This document shows positions 25,951 through 37,949 of a stretch of 64,000 nucleotides of DNA, piece by piece. The notes under the pieces were generated by a model that was given only the letters and a program-made list of their open reading frames with translations, made no database searches and had not been told where the DNA came from. The position numbers and the translations under genes are program-made. Each line of letters opens with the position of its first letter. Positions within the stretch are counted from its first letter, which is position 1. Origin of the DNA: Oscheius dolichura (Eukaryota > Nematoda > Chromadorea > Rhabditida > Rhabditidae); assembly GCA_932521035.1 (NCBI GenBank), contig OW051493.1:9632001-9696000 (forward strand), written 5' to 3'.

Positions 25951-26396
25951 TCCGTTCAATCCCTCCTCCCCAATGGGACTAGAGATCTTGTCTTCCCTTT
26001 TCTGAGAGCAGGTGTTCTCTCCTCCACGCAAGAGCAGTGATTTGTGTCATCTGGCGACAGCCGTAGGGAAGTTACGCAACCGGGACTAAATCGGGATTAG
26101 ACGGAGGATTGCATGCAGGACACGGAAATTCAACAGGAACACGCGATGCCGGGAAAGAACGAAGGGTAAATAGAGAAATCCGAAGAAAGGTCAAAATATG
26201 GCGAGAAATGGGCCAGAACGGCGGTTTAAATGACATGAAACGGAAAATACAATACCCCAGGAAGAGAAACGAGTTAATAGTTCGATTAAGAGATGGATTA
26301 CGGTAGATTAGGAAGTGTTTTTCCATAAAGTATGGGAATCAAGGAAGAAAAGAGAGAATAAGTCCCTGTTTCTGACGGTTTTTCGCGGTTGGGTCC

Positions 26397-26526
26397 TCGA
26401 TAGTCCGATCTCCTGCACCCGTAAGGTCTCGGCAGGACAGCGGTATAAAGACGTCACTGCTTTGTAACAGTTTTGAATAAAGATGAGGCTACTGCCGAGA
26501 CTTTACGGGTGCATCGGACTATCGAG
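26397..26526. repeat. family-A hairpin element, long-arm subtype
   Basis: TCGATAGTCCGAT and ATCGGACTATCGA form the outermost pairs; interior TTTGTAACAGTTTTGAATAA. Confidence 0.88.
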
Positions 26527-26959
26527 AACCGAGCCTTTTCGTATCAGTAACCCTGACACGAAGTTTGCGCTCGACGAAAACGCCTGAAATGGGGTATAAA
26601 GACGTTTGGTTGCATTATTTTTTACCTGCGACTGTGAAATTCTTTTATGCCAATAAAAAATACGACTCTGATACGAAATGCCCATCAATTATTCCGTCAG
26701 TAACCCTAACGGTGAGAAATCTCATCTGATCACGGGGCTTTCGAAAACAACGAAAAAGGGCCTTTACACTTGTGGCATTCGATGACAATGATGAATATGA
26801 TGAGAAAATGGTCCGATCTCGCTATTTTGGTTCGTAATCAGTTAGAAATTGGGCTCCTTTATAAACGGCCCCCTCCCCCCGACTTTCACACTTTCTGTTT
26901 CCTTTCCTTTAATTCTACTTACCCAGCTTTATCCTCTCTTTCAGCCAAATCAACGAAAA

Positions 26960-27353
26960 ATGGTCCTGATCATCCTGATTCCCCCGGTCGGCGGTCCCTC
27001 TGCCCCTGTTGGAGCAGCCTTGGGCCCCGTCGGCTGGGTGTCCATCGGCGCCGCTGCTGGTAAGCCCTGAGATATAAACTATACCGTACCCTATAGATGG
27101 CGAAGGAGTCTCCTGGGACTGCTGGCGTGACATTCTCCACGACTTCGAGACTCCGGCAGCTGAGAATCCACACGGCCGTCTCCTGAAGGATCTGACCGCC
27201 GATCCCCGGGTCAAGGAGTTCCGCACCGAGGACAAGGAGGACCAGCCGCCGCTCTGCTGGCTGAAGAACAAGTGGGACGAGGAGTTCCGCATCGACTTTG
27301 TTCGTCTCCCGGATGGGGAGATCGCTGGCCATGCTGTTCGTATCGAGCCATGA
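26960..27353 (+). CDS. small orphan protein with hydrophobic Gly/Pro/Ala N-terminus
   Basis: Exons 26960-27059 and 27097-27353 (37-nt intron) join in phase to 118 residues. The first 33 residues are hydrophobic and rich in Gly, Pro and Ala (MVLIILIPPVGGPSAPVGAA), which may be a signal or membrane segment. The rest is acidic with several Trp: SWDCWRDILHDFETP and LCWLKNKWDEEFRIDF. Codons are strongly C/G-ending (GCC, CTC, AAG, GAG), suggesting high expression. AATAAA follows the stop at 27435. A splice acceptor 14 nt before the ATG fits trans-splicing. No family recognised. Confidence 0.75.
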
Positions 27354-27434
27354 ACGACGAGACGATCTGGCCTTTTGTAACTGCTGCTTTGACTTTTCCC
27401 GCTTAAACCTGCCCTTTTAATGTTTTATTCCTTT

Positions 27435-27440
27435 AATAAA
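27435..27440 (+). terminator. polyadenylation signal AATAAA
   Basis: AATAAA 82 nt past the stop of the small orphan gene. Confidence 0.6.
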
Positions 27441-27549
27441 GCTTGCTTGTATAAGGAATAAGCTAGATGTGGGCAATTTTGGAGACTCCCAGTTGGTCAA
27501 GAGCGGCAATTCGAAATTTGAAGGCTACAGCCTAAAATAATGGTAGGGC

Positions 27550-28050
27550 GGCCCATTTCTTCGGATTTTTCGAGGGGTTTTCACCTTTAAAAGCGGTATA
27601 AAGTCAATGTAAAGGTCAGGATACTGTATTCTCTCTTAAAATTTCAAAATAATCTCTCTATTTGGTGCGAAATTTGAAAAAAAAAACTCGAATCCTAGCT
27701 GGTTCTCGGGTTTTATGCCTTCTAGCCCAATTTGAGGTCAATTTTTACTAAATGCTCGAGGTTTTTTCACTTTTAAAAGCTGTATACAGTCTATTTAAAG
27801 GTCAGGGTACTGTATTCTTTCCAGAAATTTTCAAAACTTCTTTCCAATTGGCGGGAAACTTGACCAACCCCGACTCCTAGCTGATTTCCGATCTTTTCTG
27901 CTTCTGACGCCGATTGGAGCCGTTTCATCCGATTGTTCGAAAAATTAAGATATTTAGCAGCTAGATAACGTCAGTATAAAGGTTAGGATGCTGTATTTTC
28001 CCCTATAAATTTCCAAAACCGCCTCCCAGCCGCCTTTTCTCCCTTCCGGT
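27550..28050. repeat. degenerate tandem repeat, period about 181-186 bp
   Basis: Three diverged units share AAAGGTCAGGATACTGTATT at 27611, 27797 and 27978, each followed by an AATTTTCAAAA-like stretch and preceded by TTTAAAAGC. Spacing is 186 then 181 bp. Confidence 0.75.
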
Positions 28051-28586
28051 CGCGCGCCCTTGTTGTATTTCCAGTTGCGTGTCTATGTGTTCGCGCCTCT
28101 CTCCCTAATATCCTCTGATTAGATTCAGGGGCCCTCCTCTCGATGTTATTAATTTGCCTGATATACATATGATCATCTCCCCCTCTCCCTCTCTCCCGAT
28201 TATTGCCCTGGAACCAGCTGGCCCCCCGAAAATCCCCCCTTCAATATTAGAGACCAGCTGGAAGCAAAAAGCGTGAAAATCTTGGAGATGACATGTTTAG
28301 GGAGACAAGGGGAGGGGGACAGGGCTAATATGGATAATGAGACGGGAGAATGGAAGGTAGCAATTTGGAGAAGGAGATAATGATAGGATAGGGAGGGGAC
28401 TGATTGGCTGAGGGGGAAACAATCAGAGATCTAGGGGGCTGTCTGTTGGCTAATCACCTGACCGGATTAGATGCCACGGTTGGTTGAGGGGAAGACGGGG
28501 CTCAAGAATCTCTTCTGGACCATTCTGTGGAGAAAAAACCTGGAAAGGACCCAGAGCTCCTGACTGCCTTCTGTTGAGTTAGGCCC

Positions 28587-28720
28587 CCGATAGTTCGATC
28601 CCCCGCACTCGTAAAGTCTCGGCAGGACAAAGATCTAAAGGCGCCAGAGTTTTGTAACCGTTTCGAATAAAGATGATCCCCCTGCCGAGAATTTACGGGT
28701 GCAGGGGATCGGACTCTCGG
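28587..28720. repeat. family-A hairpin element, long-arm subtype
   Basis: CGATAGTTCGATCCCCCGCA arm, interior TTTTGTAACCGTTTCGAATA, right arm GGGGATCGGACT. Confidence 0.85.
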
Positions 28721-30365
28721 GTGTCGAGCCCCCTCTGACGCCCCTACTGCTTCCAGGAGCAGCATCCTCTATTTTCCCCCGGTTTGTTTTTCAAAAAAAC
28801 TTGATAATCCTGAAGAGAAAGCCGTCTATTTATAGAAGCCATCAAATTTGGGGCCTAAACCGCACCAGAATAAGTTATATTTCAAATGACCGTAATCTCG
28901 CCAAAGGCGTTGATTCCTCATTTTTTTTCAATAATAAGCGATATTTTTCGAATTTTATCCCGGTTTTTACAGTAGTTTCTAGTCGATGGTGTCGCCAATA
29001 AGATGAAGAACGAATAAAAACAAAAAAAAAACCTCGGGAAAAACGTGTTAAAATGAGGAAAACCACCCGAATTTTACCATAGTTCACCGAGATTTTGCAT
29101 TAGAATCTACAGTAACCCGACTCTTCTTCATTCTTGGGACTATCCAGCTCTCCTAGGTTACTGTAGCTTCCGATAAATTCAAATATCCCGCAAGAAACAG
29201 AGACACCCAGCCCCCGTGATAATTATATTTTACTGCCTACCGGCCGGGCGCACCTCTCTCTCCAGGTGTGTTTTACAATGTGCCGTCTGTCCCCGGCCCG
29301 TTCGCCTTCCTCAAAGCCTGCCGCCCCCTCTACCGGGGGCCGGGGTTGATACTCTCCAAATTATGAATAATGGCCGGAGTATACGGTTGACCGGAACCGG
29401 GTGCCCCCTCTTCTCTCCCCTCTAAAAGGACCCACAAGGACAACAGGTAACAGAAACCATTAGCCGCCGGCCTATCATTAGATGATCCGCGAGGACATCC
29501 CCCTCCATCCATCCATATTGAGGGGAGAGGATCCCTTCGAGACCCCCGAGTTGAAATTAAAGGAGTGGCTCATGTGGTGATGCTAATGACTCATTGAAGG
29601 GGGGTTGTAAATTATACGAAATGAGGCGAGGTCACTCTCTCTCTCCCTGGATTATGAGCCCCCTGCCCCCATAGGAGGGAGAGAGGGGGGAATTCGAATG
29701 ACCACAGTGACCGGAAGCTATATTCTTAAGTGGATAGGGGGAGGTTGTAAAACTGGGGTCGGTGGAGAGGCCCGGGAAGGTCTTCTGGCCCCAAAGTCAA
29801 AAAACCGTGGATTACGGTAGAAGTCCCGTGAAGATCCGGATATTTACACAATAAACCATGCCGTCCCGGTCCTCTTGAGCGGCCTTAAGACAACAATTTC
29901 CAATTAATAATGAGCTAATCCTCGGCGGTGGCGGCGCGGCTCTTTTACCTCTCGGGCAATTTGGCCCTACTCTCCTATTCTTCTCCCGGTCGGAAAGGAT
30001 ACATTGGCAGGTGTCGGATGGCTTCTTTTCACCTTTTTGGGGAGAGAGGAGAGAAAAAGAGAGAGAGAGAGAGAGAGACGCGTGCCGCCGCCGCTCCGGA
30101 AACCCAAAAATCTCTAGCCCTCGATCCTTTTATGATGCGTGTAATGGGCAGTTGTAATCCGACGGGGCCAATGAGGCTCCCTTCCCGCTTTTTGAAGGCT
30201 GAAGGTGGCCGAGGGTGACAGGCAGAGACACTTCTGGCGCCAGTACTATGACCTCCATTCTGTTATTTAGGACTCACAGTTTCAACTAAAACCACTGGAA
30301 AACTTTTTGGACATCGAAAACTGTAGTTTCACGACGTTTTCTGGATACCGCCTTCTGCGGGAGGC

Positions 30366-30464
30366 ACGCCACCCGTAAAATCTCGGCAGCAAAATCTCCT
30401 TTATTCCAAGCTGCCAAATTTCTTCAGTCGGTAGTACTGCCGAGATTTTACGGGTGCAGGCGCC
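30366..30464. repeat. family-A hairpin element
   Basis: CACCCGTAAAATCTCGGCAG with the inverted copy; in the long spacer. Confidence 0.85.
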
Positions 30465-31029
30465 ACTCCAAGTTCCATTTTTCGATCCATTCAAGGAGAA
30501 AATTGCCTATTTTGATCACTTGCCTTTACTATATATTACTCGTCCCCTTGCCAGTAGTGAATAGCCCTCCAGCTACTCTTTTATGTATTTCGGCACTAGC
30601 GGTCACTAGCGGGACCCTGCTGGCAGGGAGGCTAATTAGATTGGCAGAGCTTATTCAGCCGGACAGATAGCCATCTTATACATAGGTCTCTCCCTCTTAT
30701 AATTATCCCCGACGAGGTGATGATAAACATCGACCCCCTGGTGATACCGAGTCAATCCGTCTCTTTTGACCGGGAACAGACAAATTGCAGTCGGAAGGCC
30801 GAGGGTCACAGCTCGTGTTGTTTATGAGGGATAGATTGTAGTAGTCCTTCTCTTTTGGGTGTAATAATGACCGGCGATAGATGTTCCATCAATGTGACAG
30901 GAAACTCGAGATGACCAGGTCACAACAACTTGCTAGGAGAAGGCACCTTCGGGGTCAGTTTTCCCCTCGAAGTAACCTCGCTCCAAGGTTAATTGACTCC
31001 TGGTTACGGTAGAAGCCTCCAAATCTCCC

Positions 31030-31056
31030 TCCTGCCGAGAGTTTACGGGTGCAGGA
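31030..31056. repeat. family-A half element
   Basis: Right arm only, CTGCCGAGAGTTTACGGGTG. Confidence 0.75.
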
Positions 31057-31817
31057 GCTCGCTGAGGTTCGTTCAGTCCTGAAAACAGTCTTCTGAAGCG
31101 AATTGCCTGCGTAGCCCGTTCGGGGTTCCTCAGTGTTATTCTTCTGCTCTCAAATAGTTGTAAATGTCCTTCCCCAGCAGAAACTAATGGTGCTCCTCCC
31201 ATGGGTAAATATTTATTTGACCTCGTAACTGGTGCTGATAACCGCCAGCCGGGACGTGTCTTTCCCTTTCCATCTTCCCAATCTTTCTACCGTAATCCTG
31301 GAACTTTCCCCTTTTTGAATATTCTCTCAGTTTATCGCCAATAAAAAGAAGAGCCTGATTAATAATGCCTGTGCCGGCCCGGCACCTGAAGAATGACGAA
31401 GCGATGAGATCTCTAGGCTCGTAAAACGGGAGGCAGGACAGCGGGGAGAGGTGCCATAATTAAGATATGTGGGCAGGGGGGAGAGAGAGTTACGATCTGG
31501 ACCACCCGCAGCTGGGAGAGATAACAGCAGGAGGCGAGGAAGACGAAGAAGAAGTCTATTGTCACCTCGAAAGGGAAGGAGATAACGGGTGCGAGGCATG
31601 CCAGCTGCTGGATCTGTCTAATTTAGAGGAGTTCTCGTCATTATCAGGAATTTTTCCTATTCTTAGGGATTTTGAGGCCTGCTATTAACCTTTTTGATCG
31701 TTTTATAAGCATAAATTTCTAGTTGTTAGTTGAAAAAGGAAAGAAATTGGCGATAGAGCGCCTCTATTCCCGAAAACTGCTCTTCCTGCGCTCTTCCCTC
31801 CTTCTGCCTCTAGAAGC

Positions 31818-31911
31818 CACACCCGTACAGTCTCGGCAGCAGAAATATATGGAGATTGGCTGTTCCTAACTAAAAGTAGTTTCAGCTGCCTAGATATTAC
31901 GGGTGCAGGCG
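31818..31911. repeat. family-A hairpin element
   Basis: CACCCGTACAGTCTCGGCAG and diverged right arm CTGCCTAGATATTACGGGTG. Confidence 0.8.
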
Positions 31912-33919
31912 CGCGGAGCCAAGTGACCGCGGTCCCGAGCGCTCGATATATTCACAGCTCTATTTCATCTCCAAATCTCCGTTTTGGTCAATTTTTTTCA
32001 AATTTCAAGTGTATCCGAGCGGTACCTTACCATCTTCTCTTCATTTTCTCCCCCCAAAATGAGCCTCTCCGTCCTTGGAAGTTTCCATTAGGATCTATGG
32101 CCCATTCGCCTCTAATCACCCTTCTGTCACTATCCGCTCAAGGTTTTCTCCCCACCTTTCTCTCTTCTGGTCACGTGCCTCTCCTAAAAACATATATAGC
32201 TAGATAATATTTCCACGTCCTTTTTTTTGATGGAGTATGATAAGGGTCAAAGGCGACAAGGGTTTTATAATCCCACCGGCACAATCCCCGGACAGAGGCG
32301 GGGCTCACCGAAGAGAGGGCGGGTCAGCGCGGACCCTCTCTCTCTCTATTGTCCACGGCAACCACACGTGTTCGGGATGGATAGTGATACTTCTCCTTGT
32401 TGTTTTCCTCTTCTTTGAGCCATATGTAACCTCTTTTTGACCATTTTTACCGCCAAATTACCGTAGGACTCAAAATACGCGCCCTTTCTCTCTTCTAACC
32501 GCTCCAGAGCCAATTCTAGCCAATTTTTTTCCATTTTTTTTGTTGACCTAATGCATTTTGGATAGTTAACACCCTATTTCCAACCTCAGGATAGAAACAA
32601 TCAGTTTAAAACGGTCGAAAACGCCATTTTCGGACCCAAAATCTGCCAATCCCGCCAAAAACGAAAATACGCCCAGAAAACGAGGGGTATCTTCATTCAA
32701 TCGGGATTTTTCCTTTTCTAATTGATCTAACATGACGTGTAGCTCATTTTCCTGGAATTTTACCCAATTTTTACCTTGAAAAATGGCAAAAAATGGGTTA
32801 TACTGGCGCCAAGTTGCCAAGTTTGTTGATTACCGTCGTCCACCTCTTTTCTGCCCTATTTCTGGCCATTTTCCACTTCTCGTCGTAAATATCAAGATTT
32901 TGTGCTCTCTAGCCTCACAGTATCGTAAATAATACCACAACTGACGGGGGGTCGGGGGCCGTGGATGCGTATTTCTGGAATTATCCCGGGTTTCGGGCCC
33001 GCCAAATCAAAAACGGCCCTCTCAAACTATATGGCCATCAGATAGTATCCATATTCCCCCGGGGTGTTCCGGCTGTTAGACGAATAGTCCATTAGACCCG
33101 CTCCACTTCTTATACCCCCTAAAAAGAGCCCACAAACCCCACCATTCCTCCGTTCTTTCCGTTGTATACTTTTCTGTCCAGGACCTCGTCCATTTTTCCG
33201 TCCAGGAGTCGTCACAGTTCCCGGGGTTCTCCACAGTCGGGCGCCATTTCGAATGGTCCAAGTCGTCTAGTTAATCCCAATTAGCGCACAACTTGACCTC
33301 ACAAGAACAAATCCTCCATCCTCCCTGTCTGCCTCCTGTAGCAATTAGTAATATTGGTTGTCACGGTGGAGAACATCTGCCAAGCGGGCTAAAAAGGACC
33401 AGCCGGAGGCATATGTTCTAATTCGTGGAATAATTGTATCACACATGGCTAAACACAGCGTGAGTCCTCCTCCTCCTCTAGCCAGCCAGCTCTCTGTCTC
33501 TATTGGATACGGTAATTAGCCCGGTCTCCCCACACAAAAGGTCAGAATCGGGATAGCTAGACCGTAAACCCCGTGTCACACTCTTTTCAAATTTTAGATT
33601 TTTGGCGGGCCTGGAGGTAAAGAGACTGAGAGACAAAAGAGACGGGCACGTCTCTCATGTTGAGTCACCGCCGACCCGACCGGCTACAAAACTCCCAGGA
33701 CGCGACGCGGCCCGGTCAAAAAAGAAACGATGAAAAGAGGATTCGAGCCTCTTCCCATCACCGGAAATGAACCCCGGAAATACCGTAACCCCGTGGCGGG
33801 AAGGTGCGAATTTTATGGATGACGTTATCGCCGGGCCGCAATCAGCTATAACTCTTGGCGCGCGGGGACTGTAACGCCAGCTTTTTTAGTGGTTCCTGTA
33901 CTTTTAAAGGACTATTAGC

Positions 33920-34140
33920 CCTTCAGTACAGTCTTCTGCCGTACTGTAGGCGCGCGCGTAAACAGCAGGCGGCCGTTGCTTGGCGCGCGTTGGACGAAAT
34001 TCACCGAACGTATTTTAAGCTTTAAAATGCATTTTTCTCCCATTGTTTGACATTTTTATAATTTTTAAAGTAGTTGTTCGTAATCAGCAAAAAATTCTGA
34101 ATATTTTAAAGCCGATAAAGGCTTGCACTGCCCGCTTTTA
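33920..34140 (+). repeat. family-C element
   Basis: AACAGCAGGCGGCCGTTGC at 33960 and the tail AATCAGCAAAAAATTCTGAA; the only family-C copy outside a gene. Confidence 0.85.
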
Positions 34141-35661
34141 AATAATTTTCCCAGGTCAAAGAAGGCGGCGCCCTTTGATCCAGCCCTTTTCGCTTTCCTC
34201 GCTTTGCTTTCGTCGCTTTCGTGCTGGAACCCTCACTGTTACTATATTTCCCATTCTGTTAACCTCCTTTCTCTATTACACACTACGGGGATTAGAGCCC
34301 CTTACGTCAGTCCATCCACCTCCCACAGTGCCGGCTCTTTCATAACTGGGATGGCGTCTGTTGGCCAGCAGTCCGCACCTTCCCTCTCCCCTAATCCGCC
34401 AAATTGGCTACCCCCGAATTAAATCATAACTTTGAACATGGGGGACTCTCCCAGGGGGTCGGGCTACCTACTAGTAGTACAGCAAGGAAGCGCGGGATAA
34501 TCCCCTCAGGCGGTGTCTATTCAATTCTCCCCATCCTCTTCTTCTTCTTGTCCTGTCAAATTGGCGCGTTTCCCGGGGATTGTTATACTCTCGTCTCCCT
34601 CGCCTCGTCCAGTACTTATATCCGGTAGTAGTAGTTCCTAGGGAGGGGAAGGGGGCAGGCTCAATTTCTCTGCTAATTACGGGGGGTTTTGGGTGTGTGT
34701 CTGCCACTTGAGAGGGACCCTTGACCAAAATAACATCAAAATCTCGCGCACTCGGCCGGGAAGGGGGGTTGAGTCCTTTTTGGGACTGAAAATGGCCATC
34801 CTCAAGTCCTTGGCCCCCTCCTCCTTTTCCAGCCCCCTGTCCTCCTCCTGTCTTTTCTCGTCCTCTTGTTCCTTCTCGTCCTCCTGGAAATTCTGCCAGC
34901 CCCCGGCCTTCTCCCCCCTTCCCCCGGCCACCTCCGGAATATGGCTCCCCCATGTCCCGGCTTGCAGCTGCCAGAGCTCAATTTCCCGTTTCCCAGATAG
35001 CCGTTCCACCTTCATCCATCCATGTCAGCCACTCCTCTCCTACCTTTATTAATACCTGCCCCCTATCCCCTCCCCATAGTTTTCGACCTCCTCAATCACC
35101 CTCATGTTATGTCAGGGTGCGGGTATTAGCATGGCGACACAAATCCTCCCCCTCTCCCTCTTATAAGTCCCGGTCATTCTGTTTATGTTGTCAGTCTGTC
35201 GGCTATTCCTTAGTGAGTAAACAGGGCGCTCTGTCATACAGCCAGGATTCACTGCCCCTCTGTCCTGTCGCAGTTAAAAAGTCGTAAAACAATTTGGGGG
35301 GCCAGATGTGGGCCCTCCTCTTTCTCCAGCCGGAAGATGCCCCTCCTAAACTCTTATAGGGGTGCCCCCCTCCAATTAAATCACTCTGTGTTGCCTCAAC
35401 TGAACGCCCCGACGTGGTGGTGACTGGCGTAACCCCAATTAACCGCGACTCACTCGTGTTACATCGAGCGAACCCGGCCTAATAATGTCTCCCGGCCCTC
35501 TGCAATTACTACGCTATCTACAGTGCTTCATGAGCTTTTCGAGGGCCACCTTGGGCATTCATTTGACACTGGCCCCCTACAGATTGTTGCCCCCTCTCAC
35601 TTTACCTCTAATTGTTGCTACCGTAATCCTCTAATTATTTTCCCTATAGGACCTTTTTCAG

Positions 35662-37676
35662 ATGTCTCTTCTCTACCTCCTCCCGCTGCTCGTAGTCGCC
35701 TCCATGGCCCAGGAGATCCTGAAGGACCTGCCGATGGACCCCTGCCTGAATGGAGGGGTACTAGTCAACGTAAGTCAACTCCCTCAGGGGGGCATTCTTC
35801 CAGGAGGGGGCTCTTGATTGGCAAACGGCAATCAGGAGAGCGAGAGAAACAATTGCTCAATTTGATTCTTCCCCTTCTCTTCCCCTAACAAATATACTCC
35901 CTCCTTCTGGACTGGGGGATGCGCGTAAATCCCCCTCGGGTTAAGCCCCCTACCTCTCTCTCCTCCCGGCCCCTGATTTAAAGGGACCCACTGGTCCGTA
36001 GATGATTGATCTTTCGACAAAAGGACAGGAGACAGGGCCAGCCAGGTTAATCCCAAGTGCATCCTGTAATCCCCTTGTCGCCTCTCAACTTGACCGCTAA
36101 TTGAGGTGGCACAGATGGTGAAGATGGGCACAGGAGGGGCACCTCACTGTGGGAAGGAGAAAAAGATTGAATCCTGGGGCGGGTACTGTAACTAGTTATG
36201 GAAAAAAAAGGGTTGGGGGACCAGGTGGCGGACCGGGAAAAGGCTGTGGGGAGGGGTGGACTTTAGGGGCCTGTGGCCATCCACATCTTGGACGAAAACG
36301 CCCGAAAGGCTCTTCGCGAGCGTCTAAAAAGCCCAGGAGACCTCCCTAGGGCCTCGAGAAGGCTGTCTTGTCCTTTTGGGGCCCCCTAGAAGCCGGGGAA
36401 TGCTTTCCGGGGCGTCCTTGAGCTACCGGGGCACCGTAAATCCAACCCTGTAGCCCTTTTAAAGGAAGCAAGGACAAAAATTAGTAGGAAATGGGTCCGC
36501 GGGGGTTGGAGGCCCGCCCGGGGGCTGGAGGATCCGGGGCGGCCTTGGATGGGAGATTTTGAAGCCACGAACCTCGGGAAAAGGCGAAATTCAACCAAAA
36601 TATGCATTTATGCCATTTTCAGGGTCAGTGTGAATGCAGCCTGAAGTACGAGGGCCCTCGCTGTGAACAGGAGCGATGCCTCAACGGTGGCCGCCGCCAT
36701 ACAGTCAAGGGCCGAGTCATCTGCCGCTGTCCCTTCGGCTTGGAGGGAGATCGCTGCGAGAAGGTTGCCTACTGCGAGGAGGGGAAAGGTTCCTCTTTTC
36801 CCTAATTTTTCAATAATTCTATTTTCCAGGAAAACTGATTAATGGAAAATGCGAGTGCAGTGGAAAGTACAGCGGTCTGTTCTGCCAGGTGCGCACCTGT
36901 TACAATGGAGTACCGACCGGGGGACTGGACGGCTTGTGCCTGTGTGACATCGGCTTCACCGGACCCTTCTGTGATGAGAAGTTGATCTGTGAGAATGACG
37001 GGTTCGTCAACTCCGAGAACGAGTGCTCCTGTCGCCCGGGGTATGAGGGAGACCGCTGTGAGAGATGTGGTCCTGGCTATGTCAAAGAAGGCCGTTTCTG
37101 TATTCAAGAAGTCTCGGAATCGTCTCTCCTTACCCATAGCGGCGGATTCACTGATCAGCCCTATGCCTGGCCCATCTTCGCCCTGGCTGCTGGAGCCGCT
37201 ATTGTAAGTTTTCCCGGAATTTCAATTTTAAACTCGTTTTATTCAAATAGTGCGAGATGATTTGAACATTTGAATAAGATATTCGGAATCAGTACAAAAT
37301 TCTGAACATTTTAACATCAAAAAATGTGAAAACGGGTGTTTTCTGTGTTTTCTAACTTACAGTAACCGTGCGCCAATGCGCGTAAATAGCAGGCGGCCGT
37401 TGCTTGGCTCGCGTTGGGCGAAATTCGCTGAACAAATTCTCACCTGTAAACTACATTTTTCTTCAATTTTTTGACATTTTCCTATTTTTTTAAATTAGTT
37501 ACTCATAATCAGCACAAAATTCTGAATATTTTTGACACCACAACCTTGTAATTTACTTGTTATTTTAGATCGTGGCTGTGCTCGCTTTCGCCGCTACCCA
37601 GCTCCTCCGCAAGTGGAATGCCAAGCCGTCGAGGACCAGCTCCGTTCAGGGAAGCCGCGACGCTACCGACGTTTAA
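35662..37676 (+). CDS. EGF-repeat single-pass membrane protein
   Basis: Exons 35662-35769, 36623-36788, 36830-37203 and 37569-37676 join in phase to 251 residues. A signal peptide (MSLLYLLPLLVVASMAQ) is followed by four to five tightly packed EGF-like modules, e.g. CLNGG..., CRCPFGLEGDRCEK, CECSGKYSGLFCQ, CLCDIGFTGPFCDEK and CSCRPGYEGDRCER. A membrane helix near 208-232 is split by the last intron, and the short tail is basic then Ser/Thr-rich, ending DATDV. The module spacing is typical of extracellular binding or signalling proteins; no DSL domain is present, so it is not a Notch ligand on this evidence. TTTTTCAG lies immediately before the ATG, as for a trans-splice site. The orthologue is not identified. 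Confidence 0.88.
37245..37548 (+). repeat. family-C element with flanking direct repeat
   Basis: GGAATCAGTACAAAATTCTG before and ATAATCAGCACAAAATTCTG after the core; in the last intron of the EGF gene. Confidence 0.82.
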
Positions 37677-37949
37677 ATCTTTGTGTATCGCTTTTCGCTT
37701 CAAGACCCCCTCATGATCAAAAATCTCAGGCTTTTTTATCCCAAAATTCCCTTCCCTCTGCCACTGGATACTGGTATATTTCTCTCATTTTCTTCTATTT
37801 TTGTAATTATTGAGCTTTTTCTCTAAATCCATAACAGTCAGTGTTTTCCGATGATTCCATTTTTTTAGCTGATGACATACACAAATTGTTTTTAATATAT
37901 ATTTGATGATGAATATTTACTCATACGGTATGAATCAGGGAGAAGTAGT
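37677..37949. other. convergent spacer
   Basis: AT-rich 273 bp shared by the 3' ends of the EGF gene and the first secreted-protein gene; no repeat seen. Confidence 0.5.

Larger units (their letters stand above)
25631..26959. other. divergent intergenic region with two hairpin elements
   Basis: 1.3 kb between the divergent ACBP and orphan genes, so it must hold both promoters. Hairpin elements at 25831-25950 and 26397-26526 occupy a fifth of it. A TCTCTTTCAG acceptor lies just upstream of the start at 26960. Confidence 0.5.
28051..35661. other. long spacer without convincing genes
   Basis: Scanned in six frames. It contains hairpin elements at 28587-28720, 30366-30464 and 31818-31911, a half element at 31030-31056, one family-C element at about 33920-34140, GA/CT microsatellites (for example 30056-30078) and long pyrimidine-rich or purine-rich tracts (28160-28200, 34620-34960). 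Open frames of 60-160 codons such as 34471-34953 (-) are low-complexity. It probably holds distal regulatory DNA of the EGF-repeat gene; no element can be assigned. Confidence 0.5.

Noticed and set aside
31467..31688. 73-codon plus-strand frame with an acidic run
   Set aside because: The acidic run comes from a GAGGAAGACGAAGAAG simple sequence; no splice partners and an open frame also on the opposite strand.
34471..34953. 160-codon minus-strand Gly/Arg/Glu-rich frame
   Set aside because: Pure low-complexity translation of a C/T-rich strand; frames are open on both strands.
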